Part shown: piece after piece, positions 52,582 through 62,211 of the stretch
Position numbering within the stretch: the first letter of the stretch is position 1
How the letters are laid out: every line of letters starts with the position of its first letter
The notes under the pieces: generated by a model
The model's database searches: none
What the model saw: only the letters and a program-made list of their open reading frames with translations
What the model was told of the DNA's origin: nothing
Assembly: GCF_001941445.1 (NCBI RefSeq)
Contig: NZ_CP009245.1
Location: 643,992-707,991, forward strand
DNA from: Corynebacterium aquilae DSM 44791
GTDB taxonomy: Bacteria; Actinomycetota; Actinomycetes; Mycobacteriales; Mycobacteriaceae
DNA: 64,000 bases
Direction: 5' to 3'
Translations under genes and position numbers: made by a program

Positions 52582-53502
52582 ATGAGCGAGAACGACACCG
52601 CTACCGCTAACTCCGGCCGCAAGAATCTGCTGTTGGTGATTGCCGCGATTCTGCTTGCCCTCGTCCTCGTTGTCGGCCTGGGTATCAAGCTGTTTGGCGG
52701 CCACGATGACGACACAACCGCAGCACCGGCCACCACCAGACCTGACACGGCGATTAAGACCAGCTACGTCAAACCCGGCAAGGGCGAAAAGATTCTGCGC
52801 GAGCTGACGTTGGATTACCCCAACGGATTCGACCCCCACCAGCGCCACTTTGACCGCCAGTTCTTCGACGACTCCCAGTATGAGATCGGCAAGTACGGCA
52901 CCGACATCAACGGCGACCCGATCTTGATGCCGGTCGGCGAAAACGGCGAAGCTTTCGGCGAGTTCAAGCCCACCGACAAACTCGACTGCACCGTGCCGGA
53001 CGAAATCGATGTCCAGCAGCAATACGTCCACGGACGCGTGCTGGGTGTCTCCGACCAAGGCCCGACCAATTTCGAGGGGTTCGTCCCTACCGGGTACGCC
53101 AAAACCGCCGTTGGTGCGGTTATTGCAGCCAGCAACGCAGGCACGATGGCGGCACCCTACTACGACCCAATCGCTTTGGAGTACTACAAGGGCTACATCC
53201 GCTCTAAAGAAGCCGATAAGCGGGTTGAGCTTGGCGTGCGTACTCCTGTTCCGCACGGTGGCATTTTGCCCACCTACGCAGGCTTCAAGATCGAAAACTG
53301 CGGTGGCGACATCGTCACCGTTGTCGGCGCAATGAAGGCGATCAACCCCAACACCCGCGAGTACTACTACGGACTGATTCGCACACCTATGCGCTGGGAA
53401 GACGGCATGTGGTTGGTCGTCGTCAATGACCAGGACGCAAAGCTTGCTGACCAAGGCACCGTGGATAACCTCAGCGGCTTCACCCTGGTGAACAAGGTCT
53501 AA
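52582..53502 (+). CDS. T4SS-associated membrane protein, paralogue B
   Basis: The 306-residue protein has one membrane segment (15-38) and a large outside domain with FVPTGYAKTAVGAVIAASNAGTM, the same GYxxTxxGAxxAAxN pattern as the preceding protein. Cys residues occur at LDCTVP and ENCGG. The ATG is 4 nt after the previous stop, so the pair is co-translated. The function is not known. Confidence 0.68.
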   Translation: MSENDTATANSGRKNLLLVIAAILLALVLVVGLGIKLFGGHDDDTTAAPATTRPDTAIKTSYVKPGKGEKILRELTLDYPNGFDPHQRHFDRQFFDDSQYEIGKYGTDINGDPILMPVGENGEAFGEFKPTDKLDCTVPDEIDVQQQYVHGRVLGVSDQGPTNFEGFVPTGYAKTAVGAVIAASNAGTMAAPYYDPIALEYYKGYIRSKEADKRVELGVRTPVPHGGILPTYAGFKIENCGGDIVTVVGAMKAINPNTREYYYGLIRTPMRWEDGMWLVVVNDQDAKLADQGTVDNLSGFTLVNKV

Positions 53503-53519
53503 CCAGGGCGGTAGAGGCG

Positions 53520-55301
53520 ATGATGAACAAATTCCTGGCCACGGTGGCCACAGTGGTTATGGCACTGCTGTTTCTAGCAACCCCGGCATGGGCACAAGAT
53601 GATGCAGATGCGGGCAATCCCGTTGAGACCAACGGCTCGAAGGTGTCCGGCACCTTTAATGACTGCAAAGAGTGGCTAGCAGACAGCAATCGCCGTTTGG
53701 TGGGTGATGATCCGGCAGAAGCAGATGACTGGGCAGCCAAACTCACCGGCTGGCTGCGTAACGGCGAGTGCGGTCTTGGAGCAGTCGCTGCCCACCCTAT
53801 CGATGCCGTCAAGGCAGCTAAAGACAAGGTTGCAGGCTTCTGGAACGACCCCGTCGGCAAATTCACCAAGGCTGTGATGGAGGGCAACACCCAGATGCTG
53901 ACCCTGGCCATGACGTTTTGGATGGATTACAACTACGGAGCCAACGGCCAGTTAGACGCAAACATCCGAGGCGTGCTCAACATCGTCTACGGCCTGGCCG
54001 GGTTCTTCCTTATCGCGGGCTTCATCGTCGGTGGCGCACGCCTGGCAGCAGCCAGGCGCATGGGACTGCAAGAAGGCATCGAAGACATCGGCAGTCACGT
54101 TGGCCGCTGGCTGATTTACTCAACCCTCGTGCCCGCCATTGCCACCGGCGGCTTTTGGGCATCAGACGCGCTCGCCCAGGCCATCATGGACAACTTCGGT
54201 GCCACTGACCCCAACAGCTTTATTGAGATGACCGCCCTAGAAGACATCAAGCTTGGCCCTGTGGTTATGCTGGTGCTCGCACTAGTGGCCTTGGCCGGTT
54301 CGTGTATGCAGCTAGTCGCCCTGGTGGTGCGTCAGCTCATGCTGCCTATCGCAGTCGGTGTCGCTGCCCTGTTTGCCGCTGCATCGTTTTCTGATACCGG
54401 CAAAAACGGCCTGAAACACCTGGAGGGGTGGATTATCGCAGCGATTGCCTTCAAGCCGATCTCTGCCCTGTTCTACTCAGTCACTCTCTGGTATGTCACC
54501 CTGCCTGGCAGTGGTGACGACATGATGGGCGCAATCATCAACGCCCTGATGATCGCCCTGGCAGGATTTTCTGCACCTGCTCTGGTGCGCATGATTGTTC
54601 CTGCTGTCGCACAAGCAGGAGGCGGTAGCGCTGGCGCGTTTGCTGCAAGTGTTGGCGGTGCTGCTGGAGCCATGTTGGGCGCGACCGCTGCTATGGGTGG
54701 CGGGCTGTCTGCTCTTGCTGGTGGCAAAGGTGGCTCAGGCTCAGGAGGGGCAGCAGGAGGCCCTGCCGGAGGTGGCGGTGGCCCCTCCGGTGGGGGCGGA
54801 GGAGGTGGGGGTGTTGGTGCCCGCACTAGCGCAGGAACTCCTTCGATGCGAGGTGCAGCCTCGACTGCAGCTGCCCCCACTGGTGCCTCCGGTGGTGGTG
54901 GCCGTGCCCGAGCCGGTGGAAGTTCGGGCGGTGCTGGCGGGGGATCTGCCGCACCGTCGGGAGCATCCCCAGGCGCTCGCAACACCTCTGGTGCTGGCAA
55001 CTCCCGCACCTCTGCTTCTACATCGAGCCAGCCCAGCGGAGCACGCGCAGGCGCAGCAAGTAGGGCACGTGCTGGCGCAGCTGCAGCTGGACGCGGACTC
55101 GCAGGAGCCTCGCGGGCAGTCGGTGGCGCTGCACGCTCTGCAGGAGCAGCATCGCGCAGCGTTGCACGCGGTACAGGTGCCGCAGTAGCCGGAGCCTCCC
55201 GAGCCGGAGCGCAGGCAGCACAGTTCATGCAGAGTACAGCCAATTCAGGCAGCCAAATCTTCGAAGGCTCACTGGGTTACCCAGGACAGATGCACAGGTA
55301 G
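53520..55301 (+). CDS. VirB6/TrbL-like polytopic T4SS protein
   Basis: The 593-residue protein has a signal-like N-terminus (1-26) and an outside loop with Cys (NDCKEW, NGECGL). Five or more membrane segments lie between about 150 and 370. A long Gly/Ser/Ala-rich tail from about 400 follows. TrbL/VirB6 proteins form the inner membrane channel of T4SS. The low-complexity tail is common in actinobacterial and Gram-positive versions. It starts at ATG 53520 or 53523. Confidence 0.82.
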   Translation: MMNKFLATVATVVMALLFLATPAWAQDDADAGNPVETNGSKVSGTFNDCKEWLADSNRRLVGDDPAEADDWAAKLTGWLRNGECGLGAVAAHPIDAVKAAKDKVAGFWNDPVGKFTKAVMEGNTQMLTLAMTFWMDYNYGANGQLDANIRGVLNIVYGLAGFFLIAGFIVGGARLAAARRMGLQEGIEDIGSHVGRWLIYSTLVPAIATGGFWASDALAQAIMDNFGATDPNSFIEMTALEDIKLGPVVMLVLALVALAGSCMQLVALVVRQLMLPIAVGVAALFAAASFSDTGKNGLKHLEGWIIAAIAFKPISALFYSVTLWYVTLPGSGDDMMGAIINALMIALAGFSAPALVRMIVPAVAQAGGGSAGAFAASVGGAAGAMLGATAAMGGGLSALAGGKGGSGSGGAAGGPAGGGGGPSGGGGGGGGVGARTSAGTPSMRGAASTAAAPTGASGGGGRARAGGSSGGAGGGSAAPSGASPGARNTSGAGNSRTSASTSSQPSGARAGAASRARAGAAAAGRGLAGASRAVGGAARSAGAASRSVARGTGAAVAGASRAGAQAAQFMQSTANSGSQIFEGSLGYPGQMHR

Positions 55302-55319
55302 AAGGAGGGACATACGGAC

Positions 55320-56810
55320 ATGAGTGACAAGGAACTCGAACAACCAGTTCAGTATCTGCTCGGCCAGCCCCAGCGCCGTACCGGCGTGGGTGCGTTGAGC
55401 ATGAAAGCCACCATCGTTATCGCGGTCGGCTTTATGATCTTCCTGTTTTCACAAATCGCAGGACAAACCGCCTTCGCCTTTTTCGTCGTCCTACCAGTCA
55501 CCGCCATTGTCGTCGGACTTGTCAGCGTGAGCTGGGGCAACCGGTCATTGGCTCAGGCCGCCCAAATCCTGTGGCAAAACTACCGCCGCACTGCCACCGG
55601 CTCCCACATCTACGTCTCTGGCCCCAATAGTCGAGTACCTGGCGGGCACCGACGCCTGCCAGGTCTTTTGGCTCGCACCGAAGCCATTGAGGCGACCTAC
55701 AGCCAGAACCGTCCGCCGTTTGTGATGATCCTCGACCGTCCGCGTCGTGAGGTCACCGTCCTGTTGGATTGCCAGATGACCGGCCAGACTGCCATGACCC
55801 AATCAGAGCGCAACCTGCGCACCGCGGAATGGTGCAACTGGCTGGCGAAGTTCAGCCTATCTGGCGATATCGCGCAGGTGACCACCGTGGTCGCTACCCG
55901 CCCCGGCACAGGCGAGCTGGTCAATAACGAGGTACGGGCGATTATCGCCGAGGGCGCACCGGCGATTGCCAAGCGCATCGTCACCGAGGCAGCCTCCGTG
56001 ATTGCGCTTGCTCGTCCGGAGGTGATGGCGCATATCGCCATCACCATCAAGCTGGATAAAGCGCAGCTGACGGACGAGTCTTTCATCCGAAACATCGCCA
56101 CCCGCATCGGCACCTGGGCAGAAACAGTCCAATACGCGGGCATCCTGGCAGAACCTATGACCTATGAGCAGGCAGTGGCGCGTATTCACATGTTTTTCAA
56201 CCCGCCCACAGAGGCTGACTTCGAAGAAATCGCGCTGACCGGTGAGGGACACGGAATGCTGTGGCAGGATGCTGGCCCAAACTGGGCGGTGACGACCAAC
56301 ACCTACTACGAGCACTGCGGCGCGAAGTCGGTCACGTGGGAGATGAAAGAAGCCCCCCGCTCAACCTTTGAGGACACGATTTTGTCGGCCATGATGCAGC
56401 CGCACGACCGCATTCAGCGCAAGCGTGTCGCACTGGTCTACCGCCCCTATAACGCCGGTCAAGGTGCAACCAAGGTTGAGGCAGAACACCGCGATGCAAT
56501 GGTCGCGGCCAACTCGTCGAAGTCGATCACCTCCGCGAAGGCAGAGATGCGTTTGGAGACCACAGAGGCTGCACGCCGCGCACAAGCACGAGGTGCGCAG
56601 CTGGGACGCACCTCGATGTTCGTCACCGCAACCATCACCCCGGAAGAAGACTTCAACCGCGTCGTTCACGACATCGAACAGCTCGCGGCAGGCTCGTCGA
56701 TCACCCTGCAGAAGATGAATCGCCAGCAAGACACCGGCTTCCAAACCTCCCTCGGATTCGGGCAGGTGCCGTGGGCGAAGTCGACAACCTCCAGCTTCGC
56801 AGAAGGGTAG
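55320..56810 (+). CDS. SCO6880-family T4SS protein (PrgI/VirB3-like plus VirB4 N-terminal-like)
   Basis: The 496-residue protein starts with two membrane segments (about 29-47 and 50-70), as in PrgI/VirB3. A large cytoplasmic domain without Walker motifs follows (LLARTEAIEATYSQNRPPFVMILDRPRREV ... ALVYRPYNAGQGATKVEAEHRDA). I recall this arrangement as the SCO6880 family, which stands for the non-ATPase half of VirB4 in actinobacteria. The ATPase is encoded separately two genes on. AGAAGGAGG precedes the ATG. Confidence 0.8.
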   Translation: MSDKELEQPVQYLLGQPQRRTGVGALSMKATIVIAVGFMIFLFSQIAGQTAFAFFVVLPVTAIVVGLVSVSWGNRSLAQAAQILWQNYRRTATGSHIYVSGPNSRVPGGHRRLPGLLARTEAIEATYSQNRPPFVMILDRPRREVTVLLDCQMTGQTAMTQSERNLRTAEWCNWLAKFSLSGDIAQVTTVVATRPGTGELVNNEVRAIIAEGAPAIAKRIVTEAASVIALARPEVMAHIAITIKLDKAQLTDESFIRNIATRIGTWAETVQYAGILAEPMTYEQAVARIHMFFNPPTEADFEEIALTGEGHGMLWQDAGPNWAVTTNTYYEHCGAKSVTWEMKEAPRSTFEDTILSAMMQPHDRIQRKRVALVYRPYNAGQGATKVEAEHRDAMVAANSSKSITSAKAEMRLETTEAARRAQARGAQLGRTSMFVTATITPEEDFNRVVHDIEQLAAGSSITLQKMNRQQDTGFQTSLGFGQVPWAKSTTSSFAEG

Positions 56811-56817
56811 AACACCG

Positions 56818-57756
56818 ATGTTCGGACGAAAAAAGACCAAAGACAGCGCACCAAAAAACCGACCCCTGGTGCTTCCTGAGACAAAGTCGCTGAGTCTGCA
56901 CACGATCCGCGATGCAGCGGGCTTCGACCTCGGACTTATCGTCGATTCGCAGTTTCACCAAGCCACCATGGTGCTGCAGGCAGACAACGGACTCCTCGAG
57001 CTGGACGAGAAAGACACCTGGCTTGACCTGGTGTGCGAGGCCGATGCCACACAGGGCGTGCTCGCAGCCAGCTGTGTCTCCACCTTCTGCGGCGGTGACG
57101 AGCCGGACTACAGCTTCATCACTTTTCGCACCTCCGCTGCTGAGGTGAAAAAGGACCTCACAGGGTTTCTGACCTCCATCGCGGTGAAAGCCCCTGGACT
57201 CTACGCGCCGGAGGGCTACGAGTACTCCTGGCTGCCGCTGGACGCACAGCGGGTGACCGACCTGGCAAACGCTCACCTGGTGGCTGACGATGCCGAGCGG
57301 GTGTTCCCACCTGCCTCCATGACCGGCAGACTGCACGCCGACCACCTACACCATGCAGGCCGTTACTCGGTCGTTTTCGAGATCGACAGCAACGACGCGG
57401 CAGGAGCGGAAGCATTCGCGGAAGTACACGCTGTGCTGTGCGCCTCAGAAATGCCCGAAGCGCTGCGCTTGATTCGCACCGCACGACCCACCCACGCCCA
57501 GTACCGGCAAGTCCACCCTGATGTGGCCCCCTCGCGCACCAGCTCCCTACTGGTGGTCACGGGCGACGAGCTGGCCATCGTCGATGGGATCATCGGCCAA
57601 ATCCTGGCCGTGCTCAGCCCCAGGGCACGCCTGCGTCTGCTTCGACTAACAGGCCGCCAGCACCTCGGCCTACTCCAAGCATCGTGCCTGCCGGTCTACG
57701 GCTGGCAGAACCAAAAAACCTTTACCCGCACTGCCAAAGCAGGAGTCGCAGCATGA
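56818..57756 (+). CDS. T4SS-associated cytoplasmic protein, function unknown
   Basis: The 312-residue soluble protein lies between the VirB4 N-terminal-like and VirB4 ATPase genes. No motif is recognised; YEYSWLPLDAQRVTDLANAHL and LLRLTGRQHLGLLQ are notable segments. By position it may be an adapter between the two VirB4 halves. The start ATG is 8 nt after the previous stop, and its TGA overlaps the next ATG. Confidence 0.7.
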   Translation: MFGRKKTKDSAPKNRPLVLPETKSLSLHTIRDAAGFDLGLIVDSQFHQATMVLQADNGLLELDEKDTWLDLVCEADATQGVLAASCVSTFCGGDEPDYSFITFRTSAAEVKKDLTGFLTSIAVKAPGLYAPEGYEYSWLPLDAQRVTDLANAHLVADDAERVFPPASMTGRLHADHLHHAGRYSVVFEIDSNDAAGAEAFAEVHAVLCASEMPEALRLIRTARPTHAQYRQVHPDVAPSRTSSLLVVTGDELAIVDGIIGQILAVLSPRARLRLLRLTGRQHLGLLQASCLPVYGWQNQKTFTRTAKAGVAA

Positions 57757-59495
57757 CCACTTTGAGCACCATTGACGTTGCAGCGATGCACCAACTCCAC
57801 CAGGACATCACCGCAGGCAACGCCGAAGCCCCGGCCTGGTACACCAAGCAGGGACGCACCTACCGCAGGTGGGTGAAAGAAAACACCCGCGAAATCGCCC
57901 GCGTCGAGCGCATGGCCTCCATCGCAGACGGCGTGCAACCAACCGCACATGAAAACGTCTTCTCCAACCCCAAACCACGTGGCTACACGGGAAAATGGTC
58001 TGGTGAGGCGGCAGTGGTCTCTGGCCCTAAGGAATGGCAGACGACCACCAACCTTTCCGGCGGTTTTAACCCCAACGTGGTCGGCGCTCCGGCACCAGTG
58101 ATTGGCACCCCCTTGGGTGAGCACGTCATCACCGGTGCTGAAATCGCCTGCGATCCCCTGTCCTGGTTCCGCGAAGGCATCATCGCCAACCCCTCCTGCT
58201 TCGTCCTGTCCCTGCCTGGCCTGGGTAAATCCACCTTGATTCGCAAAATGCTCATGGGCGATGTCGCTCAAGGCCACATCCCGATCATCGCTGGCGACAT
58301 CAAGGCTGAATACGTCGGCTTCGTCCACCAGGTTGGTGGCCAGGTGGTCACCATCGGCCACGGCGCGGGCACCCTCAATCCGCTCGACGTCGGTGCGCTG
58401 GGTCGCGTGATTCCACAGCTGGAAACCAAAGTCGCCCAACTTCGTGAAGACGGCGATGCGGAAAAGCTCGAGGAAATGCAGGCCCTACTCGAACGTGCCC
58501 GCGAGCAAGTCCATGGCCGCCAGGTCAACGTGGTCTCCACACTTGTCTCCCTGGGGCGCGGTGAACCTATTCGCGACTGGGAATCCATGCTTGTCTCTGT
58601 CGCGCTGCGTGAAATCTACGAATCCGAGACCATCGACTGGGACAACCCCCCAGTGCTGGCCGAGCTGATTGACCACCTACAGACCGGCTCCGCACAGCTG
58701 ATGGATAAGGGGCGTGCCCGCGACAAGCACGAGTGGGACTTACGCATCGACGACCTCATGCTCAGTCTCAACTCGTTGTTGGACGGTCCCACGGGGCGCA
58801 TCTTCGCGGGACAGACCTCCACGCCTATCCGTGTCGATGCCACTGCAGTGTGCATCGACGTCTCCGCCATCGACCGTGGCGACAAGGCAATGAAAGCTGC
58901 CGTGATGATGGCCTGCTGGTCGGCAGCCTTCGGCGCGATTGAAGCAGCCCACATGCTCGCGGACGCTGGCCTGGCACCACAGAAGTACTTCTCAGCCACT
59001 TTGGACGAGCTGTGGCAGGTCCTGGCAGCTGCACCTGGCATGGTCGCCCAGGTTGACGCACTGACACGTCTGAACCGCTCAGACGCCACGGTGCTGAACA
59101 TGATCACCCACACGTTTAAGGACTTGGAAGCCCTGCCGTCGATTGAAGACCAGAAGACCGCAATGGGTTTTATCGAGCGTGCGGGCATGGTCATCTGCGG
59201 TGGCCTGCCTGCCTCGGAGCTGTCGATTCTTTCGGACAAGCTGGAGTTTTCCCCCGCTGAGGCCGCCATGGTTGTCGGCTGGTCACGCGGTGCACACCCC
59301 AAGCGTGCGCGTACCAAAGGCTCACGCGCGGTGCCAGTGGGACGTGGTCAGTTCATGATTAAACCCTCCAAGGACGGCTCGCCGGGTATTCCGGTGCGCA
59401 CGATTCTGACCCCGACGGAGATTGAGTATCGCCTGCACGATACGAACATGCGCTTCGATGACTTCTTCAAGCTGGGAGAGGAGACAGCGGTATGA
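57753..59495 (+). CDS. VirB4/TraC-like T4SS ATPase
   Basis: The 580-residue ATPase has Walker A LPGLGKST (154-161), Walker B TLDELWQVL near residue 415, and a C-terminal segment with TEIEYRLHDTNMRFDDF. VirB4 ATPases power pilus assembly and substrate transfer. The classical N-terminal domain is missing and probably supplied by the SCO6880-type protein. The ATG overlaps the previous stop (ATGA), and the stop overlaps the next ATG. Confidence 0.85.
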   Translation: MTTLSTIDVAAMHQLHQDITAGNAEAPAWYTKQGRTYRRWVKENTREIARVERMASIADGVQPTAHENVFSNPKPRGYTGKWSGEAAVVSGPKEWQTTTNLSGGFNPNVVGAPAPVIGTPLGEHVITGAEIACDPLSWFREGIIANPSCFVLSLPGLGKSTLIRKMLMGDVAQGHIPIIAGDIKAEYVGFVHQVGGQVVTIGHGAGTLNPLDVGALGRVIPQLETKVAQLREDGDAEKLEEMQALLERAREQVHGRQVNVVSTLVSLGRGEPIRDWESMLVSVALREIYESETIDWDNPPVLAELIDHLQTGSAQLMDKGRARDKHEWDLRIDDLMLSLNSLLDGPTGRIFAGQTSTPIRVDATAVCIDVSAIDRGDKAMKAAVMMACWSAAFGAIEAAHMLADAGLAPQKYFSATLDELWQVLAAAPGMVAQVDALTRLNRSDATVLNMITHTFKDLEALPSIEDQKTAMGFIERAGMVICGGLPASELSILSDKLEFSPAEAAMVVGWSRGAHPKRARTKGSRAVPVGRGQFMIKPSKDGSPGIPVRTILTPTEIEYRLHDTNMRFDDFFKLGEETAV

Positions 59496-59779
59496 GCGGC
59501 GGCAAAACCATCGACCCCCGCGCGAAAGACAGCGCGGTGGCAGAGTTTGTCGACACGTGGAAGGACTACCGCTCGGTGACGGTAGCGTGCGGCGAAATCG
59601 CGGCCTCTCACGGCATGAGTCGCGCCACCCTTTTTGCTGAACTGCGTGAGCGCGGGCTGTGGCCTGCAGCTCGGGTGGGCGATCTGGCCTTGGAAAACAA
59701 GCGACTGCGCAAGCAAGTGGAGCGACTGCGCAAACAGGTTCAGATGCTTGAAGCGCAGCTCGCCGAAGGACAGGAGTAA
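59492..59779 (+). CDS. small HTH plus coiled-coil protein
   Basis: The 95-residue protein has an HTH-like first half (VACGEIAASHGMSRATLFAELRERGLW) and a Lys/Arg/Leu/Glu-rich coiled coil (LENKRLRKQVERLRKQVQMLEAQL). It resembles the first ORF of IS3-type transposases, but there is no second ORF and it is coupled to the VirB4 gene by ATGA. A regulator or DNA-binding accessory factor is more likely. Confidence 0.65.
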   Translation: MSGGKTIDPRAKDSAVAEFVDTWKDYRSVTVACGEIAASHGMSRATLFAELRERGLWPAARVGDLALENKRLRKQVERLRKQVQMLEAQLAEGQE

Positions 59780-59784
59780 ACCTC

Positions 59785-61548
59785 ATGCCGTTTTTTAGTG
59801 GTGCGCGGAGGAAACTCTGGGTGTTCCTGCTGGCCTTGGTGTTGTTCCTCGTGCTGTTTGTTGTGGTGCTCGGTAGTGGCGAGGACAAGTGCGAAAAGCC
59901 CGCAGGCTCCCGCTCACGCGGGTCTGCGGCATCCGCACCGGTGAACTCTGAGGGCCTGGCCTACCCGATTGACCCGTCAGCCCCTATCACCTCTGGCTAT
60001 GGCCCTCGTGATGGCGGCTTCCACTATGGCATCGACCTCGGCGGCCCCCACGGCACACCCATCTACGCCTACGCCGACGGAGTGGTGAAATACGCCCAAG
60101 ACTCTGGTGTCGACGGCTTCGGCGGCTGGGTGGTCATCGACCACAACAAAGACGGCCAGCAATTCGCCACCGTCTACGGCCACATCGAACCAGGACACGT
60201 ACACGTCGCCCCTGGCCAGCAAGTACGCGCAGGCGACCACATCGCCGACGAAGGCAACGCAGGCCAGTCTTTTGGTGCACACCTGCACTTCGAAGTACAC
60301 CCCGGCACCTGGACTTCCTCGACTGGCGGTATTGACCCGACTGCATGGCTGGAAAAAGCCAAGGGCGGTGACGTGAGCAATCAGCCTCAGGGGGGTAGCG
60401 ACCGTGAGCACGTCAGCATTGATGCAGGTGATGGCATCGCGGTGGCTGAAATCGACGACGAAAACTGGGTTGAAACACCGTCTGCGGTGGAAGGGTTTAC
60501 CGGAGACGTCCCAGCGATTGGCCCTGGTGACGAGCTACCGCATCCCCGCGAGTTCGGCGTACCTGCCGGAGAAGGCGGGCTGCGTATCGACACCAAGCGC
60601 GGTATGCGCATCGCAGCCGCAAAGTTCCACCACTACATCAATAAGGCGAAGGGCTACGGCATTGGCGGTGTACGCCCCGATAAGATCTACCCCGACCACC
60701 CCGGCGGCTTCGCCATCGACATCATGATCGACCACTACGAAACCGATGGTGGCCAAGAACACGGCACCGAAATCAAAGACTGGTTCTTCGCGCACCGCCA
60801 TGAGCTGAACATCAAGTACATGATCTGGCAGCAGACCTACATCCCCTCAGAGGGTGAGGCCAACAAGATGCCCGACCGAGGAAACCCGAACGAAAACCAC
60901 TTCAACCACGTTCACATCACCTTCCACGAGTCGCCGTTCGCTACTGGTGACGAGCCGGTCTACATGGTCGAAGACGATGCAGGCGACGGCACAGGCTACA
61001 CCGTTGGTGGCAATGGCTGTGCCTCTCACGGCGGGCATCATCATGACCACGAACTGGAGCCTGGAAGTGTGCCGGAGGAGTTCGTCCGCTGGTTCCAACT
61101 CGGCGCACAGGTCTGCCCAGAAATTGACGCACCTCTGCTAGCAGCCCAGATGCAGCAGGAATCCGGCTTCCAAAAAGGTGCGGTCAGTACTGCAGGTGCC
61201 ATGGGCTACGCCCAGTTCATCGAACCCACCTGGAGAAGCTACGGCTATCCAGTTGATGATGACGGCAACCCCACAGGCCCTGCCGGGGCAGGTGACCCGA
61301 ACAGCCCTGGTGACGCGGTCATGGCACAAGCACACTTCATGTGTGACCTTGCCGACCAGATGCGCGAACCCTACGAGTCAGGCAGGTTGACAGGCTTCAA
61401 TAGCCTGCAGGAAGCAGTCCTCGCCAGCTACAACCGTGGCCCCAACGGTGTGCTCGAAGCGGGAGGGATGCCGAACATCCAGGAGACCCAGGACTATGTG
61501 CGCATCATCAGCGGCAACCTGGAAAAGTACCAACAAGCAGTGAAATAA
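59785..61548 (+). CDS. VirB1-like three-domain peptidoglycan hydrolase
   Basis: The 587-residue membrane-anchored protein has a segment at about 10-30 and an M23 LytM endopeptidase domain (about 60-195). That domain has the zinc ligands H80xxxD84 and HLHFE (166-170). A middle domain follows (about 270-395, KIYPDHPGGFAIDIMI ... NENHFNHVHITFHE) resembling the ARB-07466-type peptidase fold. The C-terminal SLT lytic transglycosylase domain has QQESGF with the catalytic Glu (about 456) and AMGYAQFIEPTW. It should open the cell wall for the T4SS. It starts 5 nt after the HTH gene. Confidence 0.88.
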   Translation: MPFFSGARRKLWVFLLALVLFLVLFVVVLGSGEDKCEKPAGSRSRGSAASAPVNSEGLAYPIDPSAPITSGYGPRDGGFHYGIDLGGPHGTPIYAYADGVVKYAQDSGVDGFGGWVVIDHNKDGQQFATVYGHIEPGHVHVAPGQQVRAGDHIADEGNAGQSFGAHLHFEVHPGTWTSSTGGIDPTAWLEKAKGGDVSNQPQGGSDREHVSIDAGDGIAVAEIDDENWVETPSAVEGFTGDVPAIGPGDELPHPREFGVPAGEGGLRIDTKRGMRIAAAKFHHYINKAKGYGIGGVRPDKIYPDHPGGFAIDIMIDHYETDGGQEHGTEIKDWFFAHRHELNIKYMIWQQTYIPSEGEANKMPDRGNPNENHFNHVHITFHESPFATGDEPVYMVEDDAGDGTGYTVGGNGCASHGGHHHDHELEPGSVPEEFVRWFQLGAQVCPEIDAPLLAAQMQQESGFQKGAVSTAGAMGYAQFIEPTWRSYGYPVDDDGNPTGPAGAGDPNSPGDAVMAQAHFMCDLADQMREPYESGRLTGFNSLQEAVLASYNRGPNGVLEAGGMPNIQETQDYVRIISGNLEKYQQAVK

Positions 61549-61578
61549 CCCCGAAACGCGACAAAGGAGGCGAACAAC

Positions 61579-62196
61579 ATGGAAACAACAACCACCAAGG
61601 CCTTAAAACTCCTCGTGGCAGTGCTGGCAGCACTCGTACTGGCCGGTGGCGTGGCCTGGGGCGTGCAGGCCTACCGAGACAGCCACCACGAAACCCACGA
61701 CCACGGCCATGATCATTCAGAAGCCCGCGACCACCTCCACGGAGACGAAGACCCCCTAGCACCCAGCAAGGAACTCATCCCCGCAGCGCAGCAAGCCACC
61801 GCTGCGGTGTGGGACTTCCAACCGTCCATCGACGCCACCAAGCACGATGCAAACGTCCGCTTTGCCTCCCGCTACATGGCAGGAGAGTTGAAAGAAAACC
61901 TGCTCAACCCCGGTGAAGGTTGGCGCGGCCAAATCCCCTCTGAACGCTGGCAAGCCTGGGCACGCAGCGGTGAGCACATCCTGGGCACCTCCGAGTGCGA
62001 CAACAAGATCGAACAGGTCAGCAAAACCCAAGTCTGGGTGGACTGCACTGTGCGCCAGTTCGTGGTCACTGAGTCTGCGACCAGCATTGGAATGGCACCG
62101 TTTCCCATGCGTGCGCTCATGGAACAGGGCGAGGACGGTGCGTGGTACATGATCAACCTGGAGTACCCGCCGGACGAGCACTTCGGGGTGTTCTAG
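61579..62196 (+). CDS. single-pass membrane protein with His-rich linker
   Basis: The 205-residue protein has one membrane segment (9-31). A His/Asp-rich linker at residues 36-54 holds eight His and could bind metal. An outside NTF2/VirB8-like domain with a Cys pair (SECDNKIEQ ... VDCTVRQ) follows. An AAAGGAGG site precedes the ATG. By position it belongs to the T4SS outside apparatus; the exact role is unknown. Confidence 0.65.
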   Translation: METTTTKALKLLVAVLAALVLAGGVAWGVQAYRDSHHETHDHGHDHSEARDHLHGDEDPLAPSKELIPAAQQATAAVWDFQPSIDATKHDANVRFASRYMAGELKENLLNPGEGWRGQIPSERWQAWARSGEHILGTSECDNKIEQVSKTQVWVDCTVRQFVVTESATSIGMAPFPMRALMEQGEDGAWYMINLEYPPDEHFGVF

Positions 62197-62211
62197 GTAG
62201 GGATGGCGACT

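Noticed and set aside
59492..59779. Insertion sequence fragment
   Set aside because: No inverted repeats, no second transposase ORF, and exact translational coupling with T4SS genes on the left side.
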